A stretch of DNA of 5,166 bases, taken from NCBI GenBank assembly GCA_947455695.1, contig CANGRN010000145.1:1-5166 (forward strand). Direction: 5' to 3'. The translations under genes and the position numbers were made by a program. Positions 1 through 4,746 of this stretch are shown here, in pieces (the first letter of the stretch is position 1; every line of letters begins with the position of its first letter). The notes beneath the pieces were generated by a model. The model searched no databases. It worked only from the letters and a program-made list of their open reading frames with translations, and was not told where the DNA came from. The stretch is from Alphaproteobacteria bacterium (GTDB lineage Bacteria; Pseudomonadota; Alphaproteobacteria; Micropepsales; Micropepsaceae).

Positions 1-677
1 CTGGCAAAGCCCACGGAACGGATCTCCAGGACCTTGGCCCCCATAGAAGCCAACTCCAGCATTTCGTCATAGGAGATGTGGCCCAGTTTCCTGGCCTTGG
101 CATAGATGCGGGGATCGGTGGTGTAGACCCCGTCCACGTCGGTATAGATGTCGCAGCGCGCCGCCCCGATGCCGGCCGCGACCGCCACCGCGCTGGTGTC
201 CGAGCCGCCGCGTCCCAGGGTCGAGATGCGCGATCCGGGCGCCACGCCCTGGAAGCCCGCCACCACCGCCACTTCGCCATTCTCGATGGCGCGCTTCATG
301 TCCGTCGCGGGCACGCCTTCGATGCGGGCCGAGCCATGCACTGCCGATGTGTTGATCGGCACCTGCCAGCCCAGCCAGGACCGTGCCTTCACGCCCATGG
401 CGTTCAGGGTGATGGCCAGCAGGCCGGCGGTGATCTGCTCGCCCGCCGCGACCACCACGTCATATTCACGCTGGTCGGGGATGGCGAGGTTGTTGCCGCC
501 ATGCGCGGCGTCATTGGTCCAGGCCACCAGCTTGTTGGTTTCCCCGGCCATGGCCGAGACCACCACGGCGACCTGGTTGCCGCGCTCGACTTCGCGCTTC
601 ACCAGGGTGGCGACATGGCGGATGCGCTCGATGTCGGCCACCGAGGTGCCGCCGAATTTCATCGCTATCGTCGCCAC
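1..677 (-). CDS. lysC: Aspartate kinase, N-terminal part (C-terminus beyond the left edge)
   Basis: Cytosolic aspartokinase phosphorylates L-aspartate with ATP to 4-phospho-aspartate, the first step towards lysine, methionine, threonine and diaminopimelate. The 225 codons seen cover most of the amino-acid-kinase domain. Visible motifs are KFGGTS at residues 7-12, the SAMAGETN loop at 41-48, AAGEQ at 77-81, the [11 protein letters not shown] substrate/nucleotide loop at 153-163, [12 protein letters not shown] at 179-190 and the ELASMGAKV helix at 208-216. The regulatory ACT domains, expected in a protein of about 400 residues, would lie beyond the edge. I chose the GTG start at 677 because it gives the usual short lead (V/M-ATIA) before MKFGG and has an AGAGGGA ribosome binding site at 686-692, 8 bases upstream; the in-frame ATG at 662 would cut the first strand. 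The gene is divergent from the ubiG unit. No frameshift or missing catalytic residue is seen in this part. Confidence 0.96.
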   Translation of the reverse strand, partial: MATIAMKFGGTSVADIERIRHVATLVKREVERGNQVAVVVSAMAGETNKLVAWTNDAAHGGNNLAIPDQREYDVVVAAGEQITAGLLAITLNAMGVKARSWLGWQVPINTSAVHGSARIEGVPATDMKRAIENGEVAVVAGFQGVAPGSRISTLGRGGSDTSAVAVAAGIGAARCDIYTDVDGVYTTDPRIYAKARKLGHISYDEMLELASMGAKVLEIRSVGFA

Positions 678-693
678 GCGAAAATTCCCTCTA

Positions 694-710
694 AGGGCCT
701 GATTTGCCCT
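694..710 (-). repeat. Short stem-loop in the lysC leader
   Basis: AGGGC (694-698) and GCCCT (706-710) are complementary 5-base arms around a 7-base loop, just upstream of the lysC ribosome binding site. There is no T-run after it and no room for a lysine riboswitch or a leader peptide with lysine or threonine codons, so attenuation is not supported. Confidence 0.3.
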
Positions 711-726
711 GCTCTTTGCGGCGGCC

Positions 727-755
727 TATGTAGACGGGGTTACCCCACGGCTCAA
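727..755 (-). promoter_or_regulatory. Candidate housekeeping-sigma promoter for lysC
   Basis: On the minus strand, TTGAGCC (749-755) is followed by a 14-base spacer and TCTACATA (727-734). This resembles the alphaproteobacterial (Caulobacter-type) sigma-70 pattern TTGACGS, 10-14 bases, GCTANAWC: TTGA and the CTANAW core match, the other positions are partial. Transcription would start near 720, giving a leader of about 43 bases before the GTG of lysC. The spacer is occupied by a palindrome (736-746). The call rests on pattern matching alone. Confidence 0.35.
736..746. repeat. 11-base palindrome in the lysC-ubiG divergent region
   Basis: GGGGTTACCCC has perfect 5-base arms around one central base. 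It sits inside the spacer of the candidate lysC promoter, where a bound regulator could block polymerase. It could equally be chance in GC-rich DNA or a small RNA stem. A second, weaker repeat, CCC-TTTC-GGG, lies at 756-765. Confidence 0.4.
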
Positions 756-793
756 CCCTTTCGGGCGGGCGGCCGCGGAATTGGAAAATCGGC

Positions 794-976
794 ATGAAAT
801 TCAAGATGTTCAGTGGTGATGGCTCGGACGCGATCGTGCGCGATGTCAACCAGTGGCTGGCCGGCGAGCCGGGCCGGGTGGCCATCCACCATACCGAGAC
901 CAAGCTGACGCCCACCGATTCCAACACCGGCGCTGCCGTGCTGCTGTTCTCGGTCTGGTACGAGGACGCGCCATGA
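794..976 (+). CDS. Small conserved-looking protein of unknown function, coupled to ubiG
   Basis: This is a 60-residue soluble protein with no signal peptide, membrane segment or cysteine. It opens [10 protein letters not shown], has a helix-like stretch around [11 protein letters not shown] (residues 13-23), a strand-like [11 protein letters not shown] (28-38), and ends in [12 protein letters not shown] (49-60). Third codon positions are strongly G/C, as in its neighbours, which supports real coding. Its TGA overlaps the ATG of ubiG (ATGA, 973-976), and the ubiG ribosome binding site lies inside it, so the two are probably translated together. Its own ribosome binding site is weak: only TTGGAAAA at 781-788. 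The alternation of strand, N-x-W-L helix, strand and final strand recalls small DUF2758/Cse60-like proteins, but I cannot confirm homology. I assign no function; the position suggests some link to ubiG expression or ubiquinone synthesis, which is inference. Confidence 0.7.
   Translation: MKFKMFSGDGSDAIVRDVNQWLAGEPGRVAIHHTETKLTPTDSNTGAAVLLFSVWYEDAP
962..966 (+). promoter_or_regulatory. Ribosome binding site of ubiG
   Basis: GAGGA lies 6 bases before the ATG at 973, within the last codons of the upstream 60-residue ORF. It fixes the ubiG start at 973 rather than at the upstream in-frame ATG at 853, which would lie inside the small gene. Confidence 0.75.
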
Positions 977-1704
977 CCTCCACCATCGATCCGGCCGAAG
1001 TCGCCAAGTTTTCGGCCATCGCCGCGCAGTGGTGGGACCCCACCGGCAAGTTCGCCCCCCTGCACAAGTTCAATCCGGTCCGGCTGGGCTTCATCCGCGA
1101 ACAGGCCGCCGCGCATTTTGGGCGCGAGGCGCGATCCCTGAAGCCGTTTGAAGGCCTGTCGCTGCTGGATATCGGCTGCGGCGGCGGCCTCCTGTCCGAA
1201 CCGATGGCGCGGCTGGGCTTTGCCGTCACCGGCGCCGATGCTTCCGAGCGCAACATTGGCACCGCCCGCGCCCATGCCGCCCAGTCGGGTTTGGAGATCG
1301 ACTACCGCGCCACCACCGCCGAGGCGCTTGTGGAAGAAGGCCGGGGCTTCGACGTGGTGCTGAACATGGAAGTGGTCGAGCATGTCGCCGATGTCGGCGC
1401 CTATCTGGCCGCCTGCACTGCACTGGTGAAGCCGGGCGGAATGACCCTGGTCGCCACCATGAACAAGACCCTCAAGAGCCTGGCGCTGGCCAAGATCGGG
1501 GCGGAGTATGTGCTGGGCTGGCTGCCGCGCGGCACCCATGACTGGAACCGCTTCATCCCGCCGGCCGAGCTTAAGGATTTGCTTGAGCAGAGCGGTCTAA
1601 CCATCCTGAAAACACAGGGTGTTTCGTTTGACCCGCTGCGCTGGGACTGGAAATTGTCCAATGATGTAGACGTCAACTACATGGTCGTTGCAGCGCGTCT
1701 CTAG
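973..1704 (+). CDS. ubiG: Ubiquinone biosynthesis O-methyltransferase UbiG
   Basis: UbiG performs both SAM-dependent O-methylations of the ubiquinone ring, at the inner face of the cytoplasmic membrane. The product is 243 residues, the usual length. The family N-terminus is present ([29 protein letters not shown], residues 9-37), followed by class I methyltransferase motif [14 protein letters not shown] (65-77), the acidic end of strand 2 in GADAS (87-91), MEVVEHV (132-138), and VKPGG (152-156). The segment [29 protein letters not shown] (163-191) matches the UbiG-specific region implicated in membrane contact in the E. coli protein. The protein ends with the family-typical [10 protein letters not shown]. 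The start at 973 is set by the GAGGA site and by overlap with the preceding small ORF. The stop codon overlaps that of the convergent DUF1178 gene, so no terminator fits between them. No unusual residues were noted. Confidence 0.97.
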   Translation: MTSTIDPAEVAKFSAIAAQWWDPTGKFAPLHKFNPVRLGFIREQAAAHFGREARSLKPFEGLSLLDIGCGGGLLSEPMARLGFAVTGADASERNIGTARAHAAQSGLEIDYRATTAEALVEEGRGFDVVLNMEVVEHVADVGAYLAACTALVKPGGMTLVATMNKTLKSLALAKIGAEYVLGWLPRGTHDWNRFIPPAELKDLLEQSGLTILKTQGVSFDPLRWDWKLSNDVDVNYMVVAARL

Positions 1705-2114
1705 TTTGCGCCTTCCAGGTCGGGCGGCAGCGGGGCGACATCGACGCCCTCCTCCACCAGCTCCTGCGCTTCCTTGTGGGTCGCCTCGCCATAGATGTGG
1801 CGGTCCGGCGTTTCGCCATAATGAATCTTGCGGGCTTCCTCGGCGAAGTTGGGGCCGACATAGTCGGCATTCTCCTGCACATATTTGCGCAGGCCCGTCG
1901 CGAACTGGCGCATCTGCTGGACCTCGGCCCTGGAGCGCACGCTTTTCTTGGTGCCGCTGACGGCGGGCGCCATGATAGCCTTTTCCACGCGGATGGAATT
2001 GCAGGCCGGGCAACTGACATGCCCGCTGCCCGATTGTTCATCGAACGCGGTGCTGTCCCGGAACCAGCCTTCGAATTCGTGCCCCCGATGGCACCGAAGC
2101 GAATACGCAATCAC
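1701..2114 (-). CDS. DUF1178 family zinc-ribbon protein
   Basis: This is a cytosolic protein of 137 residues of unknown function, a family common in proteobacteria. The N-terminus, [18 protein letters not shown], contains C8, H9 and H12; with C35-P-A-C38 they form a probable zinc ribbon, as also seen in putative regulatory proteins such as the FmdB group. The C-terminal half carries the family-typical [13 protein letters not shown] (residues 89-101) and [25 protein letters not shown] (106-130). The start is GTG at 2114, with GGAG 8 bases upstream; the next in-frame methionine would remove the first zinc ligands. It is the last gene of the minus-strand cluster, 75 bases after the nitrilase-family gene, a linkage I recall from other alphaproteobacteria. 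Its TAG overlaps the ubiG TAG in a CTAG. The role is unknown; metal binding is inferred from the cysteines. Confidence 0.92.
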   Translation of the reverse strand: MIAYSLRCHRGHEFEGWFRDSTAFDEQSGSGHVSCPACNSIRVEKAIMAPAVSGTKKSVRSRAEVQQMRQFATGLRKYVQENADYVGPNFAEEARKIHYGETPDRHIYGEATHKEAQELVEEGVDVAPLPPDLEGAN

Positions 2115-2130
2115 CTCTGACGCTCCACAC

Positions 2131-2148
2131 CAGCCTGCCCCCAGGCTG
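2131..2148 (-). repeat. Perfect stem-loop upstream of the DUF1178 gene
   Basis: CAGCCTG (2131-2137) and CAGGCTG (2142-2148) are exact inverted arms of 7 bases around a 4-base loop. In the minus-strand transcript this stem ends 16 bases before the GTG of the DUF1178 gene, directly 5' of its GGAG site. No T-run follows, so it is not an intrinsic terminator. An mRNA-stability or translation-modulating element is possible. The 8-base palindrome TGTATACA (2147-2154) abuts it. Confidence 0.55.
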
Positions 2149-2161
2149 TATACACAGGATG

Positions 2162-2175
2162 GTCCGGCATCGGAC
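2162..2175 (-). repeat. Second stem-loop between the amidase and DUF1178 genes
   Basis: GTCCG (2162-2166) and CGGAC (2171-2175) are 5-base inverted arms around GCAT, starting 14 bases downstream of the amidase stop codon on the minus strand. No T-run follows, so intrinsic termination is unlikely. Together with the stem at 2131-2148, it makes most of the 75-base intercistronic gap potentially structured. Confidence 0.4.
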
Positions 2176-2189
2176 GATTCGCAAGACTT

Positions 2190-3020
2190 TTACGGGCCGG
2201 TGAAATTCCGGTCATGTTGCAGGCTGGGAACCTTTGCGCGGGCCGCGGCCGACAGCGCGGGATCGATCTCCGCGACGATCACGCCGGGATCGGTTCCCGC
2301 TTCCGCCAGCACGTCGCCCCAAGGCCCCACGATCAGGCTGTGGCCATAGGTCTTGCGGCCATTGGCATGCAGTCCGCCCTGGGCGGGCGCGATGACGAAG
2401 GCGCCATTCTCGATGGCGCGGGCGCGCATCAGCACATGCCAGTGCGCTTCCCCCGTCGGCACCGTGAAAGACGATGGGATGGTGAAGGCGAACGCGCCGG
2501 CCTGCGCCAGCCGGCGATAGAGCTGCGGAAAGCGCAAGTCGTAGCAGACCGTCATGCCGACAGGACCGAACGCCGTATCGGCCAGCACGCAGGTCTGGCC
2601 GCCTTCGACCTGTGCGGATTCGCGGTAGCTCTCGCCCTGCGCCACCGTCACGTCGAACAGGTGAATCTTGTCGTAGCGCGCCTTCACCGTGCCATCGGGG
2701 GCGAATAGGAAAGAACGGTTGGCGGTTTTGGTGTCGCTGACCTTGATGTGCAGCGAGCCGATCAGCAGCCAGACCTTCAGGTCCTTGGCCAGCGCCGAAA
2801 AAGCCGGCAGCGACGGATCATTCGGTTCGTCGAAGGTGGCGGCCAGCTTGGCGCGATTGTCCTGCGCCATGATGTTGGTGTTTTCCGGGGTGGCGATGAA
2901 ACGCGCGCCCGCACCGGCCGCCTCGCGCACCAGCGCGCTGGTATCGCGAATATTCTGGGCCACATCGCCGGACGCGCGAAGCTGGACGCAGGCAGCTTTA
3001 AAGGAAACGGGACCGATCAT
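2190..3020 (-). CDS. Carbon-nitrogen hydrolase, Nit1/Nit2-type (probable deaminated glutathione amidase)
   Basis: This is a cytosolic amidase of the nitrilase superfamily, 276 residues, the usual length. The Glu-Lys-Cys catalytic triad is visible as E46 in ATPENTN, K118 in YDKIHLFD and C159 in VCYDLRFPQLYR. The C-terminal half has SSFTVPTGEAHWHVLMRARAIEN (183-205), APAQGG (211-216) and YGHSLIVGPWG (225-235), all typical of the Nit1/Nit2/YbeM branch. Nit1 is known to hydrolyse deaminated glutathione, a side product of transaminases, so it acts in metabolite repair; omega-amidase activity on alpha-ketoglutaramate (Nit2) is the main alternative. Location in a cluster with a glutaredoxin favours the glutathione role, but that is inference. 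The ATG at 3020 is the only reasonable start; the GAAGG just before it is too close to be a good ribosome binding site. It follows the GlcG-like gene by 42 bases. Confidence 0.93.
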   Translation of the reverse strand: MIGPVSFKAACVQLRASGDVAQNIRDTSALVREAAGAGARFIATPENTNIMAQDNRAKLAATFDEPNDPSLPAFSALAKDLKVWLLIGSLHIKVSDTKTANRSFLFAPDGTVKARYDKIHLFDVTVAQGESYRESAQVEGGQTCVLADTAFGPVGMTVCYDLRFPQLYRRLAQAGAFAFTIPSSFTVPTGEAHWHVLMRARAIENGAFVIAPAQGGLHANGRKTYGHSLIVGPWGDVLAEAGTDPGVIVAEIDPALSAAARAKVPSLQHDRNFTGP

Positions 3021-3044
3021 GCCTTCAGAATAACCGATCCCGTT
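3006..3044 (-). repeat. Inverted repeat framing the amidase start codon
   Basis: AACGGGA (3006-3012) and TCCCGTT (3038-3044) are exact 7-base inverted arms, with two further pairs after one mismatch. In the minus-strand transcript the loop contains the GAAGG and the ATG at 3020 of the amidase gene. It could modulate access to the start; a chance repeat is also possible. There is no T-run. Confidence 0.35.
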
Positions 3045-3062
3045 CCCGAAACGCGAAACCTA

Positions 3063-3611
3063 TCAGTACTTGCCGGCGATCTTGGCCAGGCCCGCGCTGG
3101 TGCAGACTTCGTCCTTGTCGCCGCCCGGAGCGCCGGACACCGCAAAGAACCCGACCACCTCGGAGCCCTTGGTGATGGCGAGCGCGCCCTGGCGGGCGGT
3201 ATCGATCAGCGGGTTGGCTTTCAGCTCGGCGGCGAATGCGGGATCGGCGGCGGCCTTCTTGGCCACGTCGCCGCTGCTCATCTTGTACTTCAGCACCGCC
3301 TGGATCTTGCTCATGGCGATACGCTGGGTGACGGCGGCGGCGCCGTCATTGGAGATCACCACGATCGGCACGCCGGCAGAGTCGGCGATCATCGCGGTGG
3401 TCTTGTAGGTGTTGCCCAGGCAGACGCGGTTGGCTTCCAGCGCGGCTTCGACGGCCACGGCGGTGGGGATGCCGACGGCGCGCGGCGGGCGCGGCTGCTT
3501 CATTTCATCGGCGGTGGGCGCCGGCGCGATGGTGGGCGCGGGATTCATCTGGGCCATCGCGGCAGGCGCGGCCAGCATCAGGGCAACCGAAGCAAGCAGA
3601 AGTTTTCTCAT
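3063..3611 (-). CDS. Exported GlcG/HbpS-like (DUF336, PF03928-type) protein
   Basis: The product is 182 residues, with a clear Sec signal peptide: MRK, hydrophobic LLLASVALMLAAPA, and a signal peptidase I site at AMA-Q after residue 20. A proline/alanine-rich linker (about 22-45) leads to a GlcG/HbpS domain: VAVEAALEAN near 52-61, MIADSAGVPIVVISNDGA (74-91), AMSKIQAVLKYK (99-110), and the family-typical GALAITKGSEVVGFFAVSGAPGGDKDEVCTSAGLAKI (142-178). The fold is shared by HbpS, a secreted haem-binding redox sensor of Streptomyces, and by GlcG of glycolate-utilisation loci; ligands vary and none can be assigned here. C64 and C170 are its only cysteines, so a periplasmic disulphide is plausible. 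The ATG at 3611 has a strong AGGGGAA site. It lies between grxC and the amidase gene, with 103 bases upstream of its start, so it may have its own promoter. Confidence 0.9.
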   Translation of the reverse strand: MRKLLLASVALMLAAPAAMAQMNPAPTIAPAPTADEMKQPRPPRAVGIPTAVAVEAALEANRVCLGNTYKTTAMIADSAGVPIVVISNDGAAAVTQRIAMSKIQAVLKYKMSSGDVAKKAAADPAFAAELKANPLIDTARQGALAITKGSEVVGFFAVSGAPGGDKDEVCTSAGLAKIAGKY

Positions 3612-3714
3612 GGCAGTCTCTTCCCCTATTGGATGAATTGGCGGTCATATTCCGGGGGCCCGCCGTCTTTGTCCAGTAGCGGAAGCGTTTGCGACTGCGA
3701 AGGTTTTGGGAAGG
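3612..3714. other. 103-base gap between grxC and the GlcG-like gene
   Basis: This is the longest gap within the minus-strand cluster. On the minus strand it holds a strong ribosome binding site, AGGGGAA (3621-3627), 9 bases before the ATG at 3611. It also holds a GC-rich near-palindrome, CGGGGGCCCG (3653-3662), and an AATATG element (3644-3649) that could be part of a -10. I found no convincing -35/-10 pair, terminator or small gene. Confidence 0.5.
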
Positions 3715-3969
3715 TCAGGCCAGCAGTGGGTCGAGCCTGCCGTCCTTTTCCAGGGCGTAAAGCTCGTCACAGCCGCCGACATGGGTGTCGCCGATGAAGA
3801 TCTGCGGCACGCTGCGGGCGCCGCCGGTCCTGGATTCCATTTCCTCGCGCGCCTGCGTGTCCATCAGGATGTCAACTTCCTCGACCTCCACGCCCTTTTT
3901 CTTCAGGAGCGACTTGGCCCGCACGCAATAGGGGCAGATCGGGGTCGTATACATCCGTACGGTTTTCAT
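3715..3969 (-). CDS. grxC: Glutaredoxin 3 (GrxC)
   Basis: This is a dithiol glutaredoxin of 84 residues, the usual size. In the cytosol it reduces protein disulphides and glutathione-protein mixed disulphides using glutathione. The active site is CPYC at residues 12-15, in the strand-turn TTPICPYC. The cis-proline motif SVPQIF lies at 53-58, and the glutathione-binding GGCDEL at 65-70, with a third cysteine (C67) also present in E. coli Grx3. The end, DELYALEKDGRLDPLL, is typical of the GrxC subfamily. The ATG at 3969 gives the standard N-terminus; the ribosome binding site is weak (only GAG in CGAGTCTGACGCC). The gene follows comF by 26 bases and probably shares its transcript. It is a likely partner, through glutathione, of the downstream amidase. 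Confidence 0.97.
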   Translation of the reverse strand: MKTVRMYTTPICPYCVRAKSLLKKKGVEVEEVDILMDTQAREEMESRTGGARSVPQIFIGDTHVGGCDELYALEKDGRLDPLLA

Positions 3970-3980
3970 GGCGTCAGACT

Positions 3981-3990
3981 CGAAGCTTCG
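3981..3990. repeat. 10-base palindrome between comF and grxC
   Basis: CGAAGCTTCG is perfectly self-complementary and fills much of the 26-base gap between the comF stop and the grxC start. No T-run follows on the minus strand. It could be a protein site or a short RNA stem; it may be chance. Confidence 0.35.
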
Positions 3991-3995
3991 GGGCT

Positions 3996-4727
3996 CTATA
4001 TAAGCACGTCCGGCGCCTTCACAACGCGCGCCAGAACCAGGACGTGAACGCGGGCCGCGCCCGCCCGTTTCAGGGCCCTGGCGCAGGCTTCCACCGTCGC
4101 ACCGGTTGTCATCACATCGTCCAGCAGCAGCACGGTTTTTCCCTCCACCCGCGCGGGCTCGGGAACCTGGAAGGCACGCTGGACATTGCGGCGGCGCGCC
4201 TTGGCGCTGGCCATGGCGCCCTGACTGGGGGTGGCGCGGCTGCGGACCAGCACAGGATCAAAGACAAGACGCCATTCCCGGGCCAGCGCGCGGCCCAGTT
4301 CGGCGGCCTGGTTGTAGCGGCGCTGCCAGAGCCGCCAGCGATGCAGGGGCACCGGCACGACAAGATCGCATTGCGCCAGGGTTTGGCGTCCCGTCCGGCC
4401 CAGCCAGCGGGCGAAGCCCGGCACCAGGTCCAGCCGGTCGGCATGTTTCAGGCCTAGGATCGCGCCGCGGCTTTTGTCGTCATACGCCATGATGGCGCGG
4501 GCGCTGTCGAAGGCCGGCGGATTGGCCAGGCACGCGGCGCAGAGATTGTCGCCTTCCAGCGCCACCGGAAACGGAATGCCGCAACAGGCGCAGCCGGGAC
4601 CATCCAGGAAGGTGATGCCGCTCCAGCAATCGGCGCAGAAGCCCGCCTCACCCACCGGCGCGCGGCAGCCGATGCACAGTGGCGGAAACAACAGGTCCAG
4701 AACCGGCTTGGCGACATTCCCCAGCAT
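3996..4727 (-). CDS. comF: ComF family phosphoribosyltransferase-like protein
   Basis: The product is 243 residues, the normal ComF length. The N-terminus holds paired zinc-binding cysteines: C18-IG-C21 after LLFPPL, C31-AD-C34, the CACC cluster at 46-49, and C63-AA-C66. The type I phosphoribosyltransferase domain follows, with LVVPVPLHRWRLWQRRYNQAAELGRALA (122-149) and the PRPP loop VLLLDDVMTTGAT (199-211). In naturally competent bacteria ComF is needed for uptake or processing of transforming DNA, and it acts in the cytosol; in others its role is unclear, and no other competence gene is in view. The open frame continues upstream to 5021, but that part is antisense to the divergent methyltransferase gene, and MLGNVAKPVLDLLFPPLC is the family-like N-terminus, so I chose the ATG at 4727. 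No clear ribosome binding site precedes it. Confidence 0.93.
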   Translation of the reverse strand: MLGNVAKPVLDLLFPPLCIGCRAPVGEAGFCADCWSGITFLDGPGCACCGIPFPVALEGDNLCAACLANPPAFDSARAIMAYDDKSRGAILGLKHADRLDLVPGFARWLGRTGRQTLAQCDLVVPVPLHRWRLWQRRYNQAAELGRALAREWRLVFDPVLVRSRATPSQGAMASAKARRRNVQRAFQVPEPARVEGKTVLLLDDVMTTGATVEACARALKRAGAARVHVLVLARVVKAPDVLI

Positions 4728-4729
4728 GA

Positions 4730-4744
4730 TCGCTAATCTAGCGA
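4730..4744. repeat. Inverted repeat in the comF/methyltransferase divergent gap
   Basis: TCGCTA-ATC-TAGCGA has exact 6-base arms around 3 bases and fills nearly all of the 19 bases between the two start codons (4727 minus, 4747 plus). Its core is AT-rich compared with its surroundings. It could be an operator, or include overlapping -10 elements for leaderless or very short-leader transcripts; neither is shown by the sequence alone. Confidence 0.45.
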
Positions 4745-4746
4745 AG

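Noticed and set aside
678..726. Lysine riboswitch or leader-peptide attenuator in front of lysC
   Set aside because: The leader is too short, has only a weak 5-base stem, and shows no leader ORF or terminator.
78..797. 239-codon plus-strand open frame
   Set aside because: It lies antisense to lysC, whose motifs are unmistakable; its His/Arg/Gly-rich product is typical of the reverse strand of GC-rich coding DNA.
853..972. Upstream extension of the ubiG frame from the ATG at 853
   Set aside because: It overlaps the small coupled gene, has no family similarity, and the ubiG ribosome binding site at 962-966 supports the start at 973.
691..1539. 282-codon minus-strand open frame
   Set aside because: It is antisense to the well-supported 60-residue gene and ubiG; no motif or coherent composition.
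2131..2175. Intrinsic terminator after the amidase gene
   Set aside because: Both stems lack a following T-run on the minus strand, so Rho-independent termination is not supported.
2748..3797. 349-codon plus-strand open frame, the longest in the window
   Set aside because: It crosses the amidase, the GlcG-like gene and part of grxC in antisense; its Gly/His/Arg-rich low-complexity product is a GC-rich shadow.
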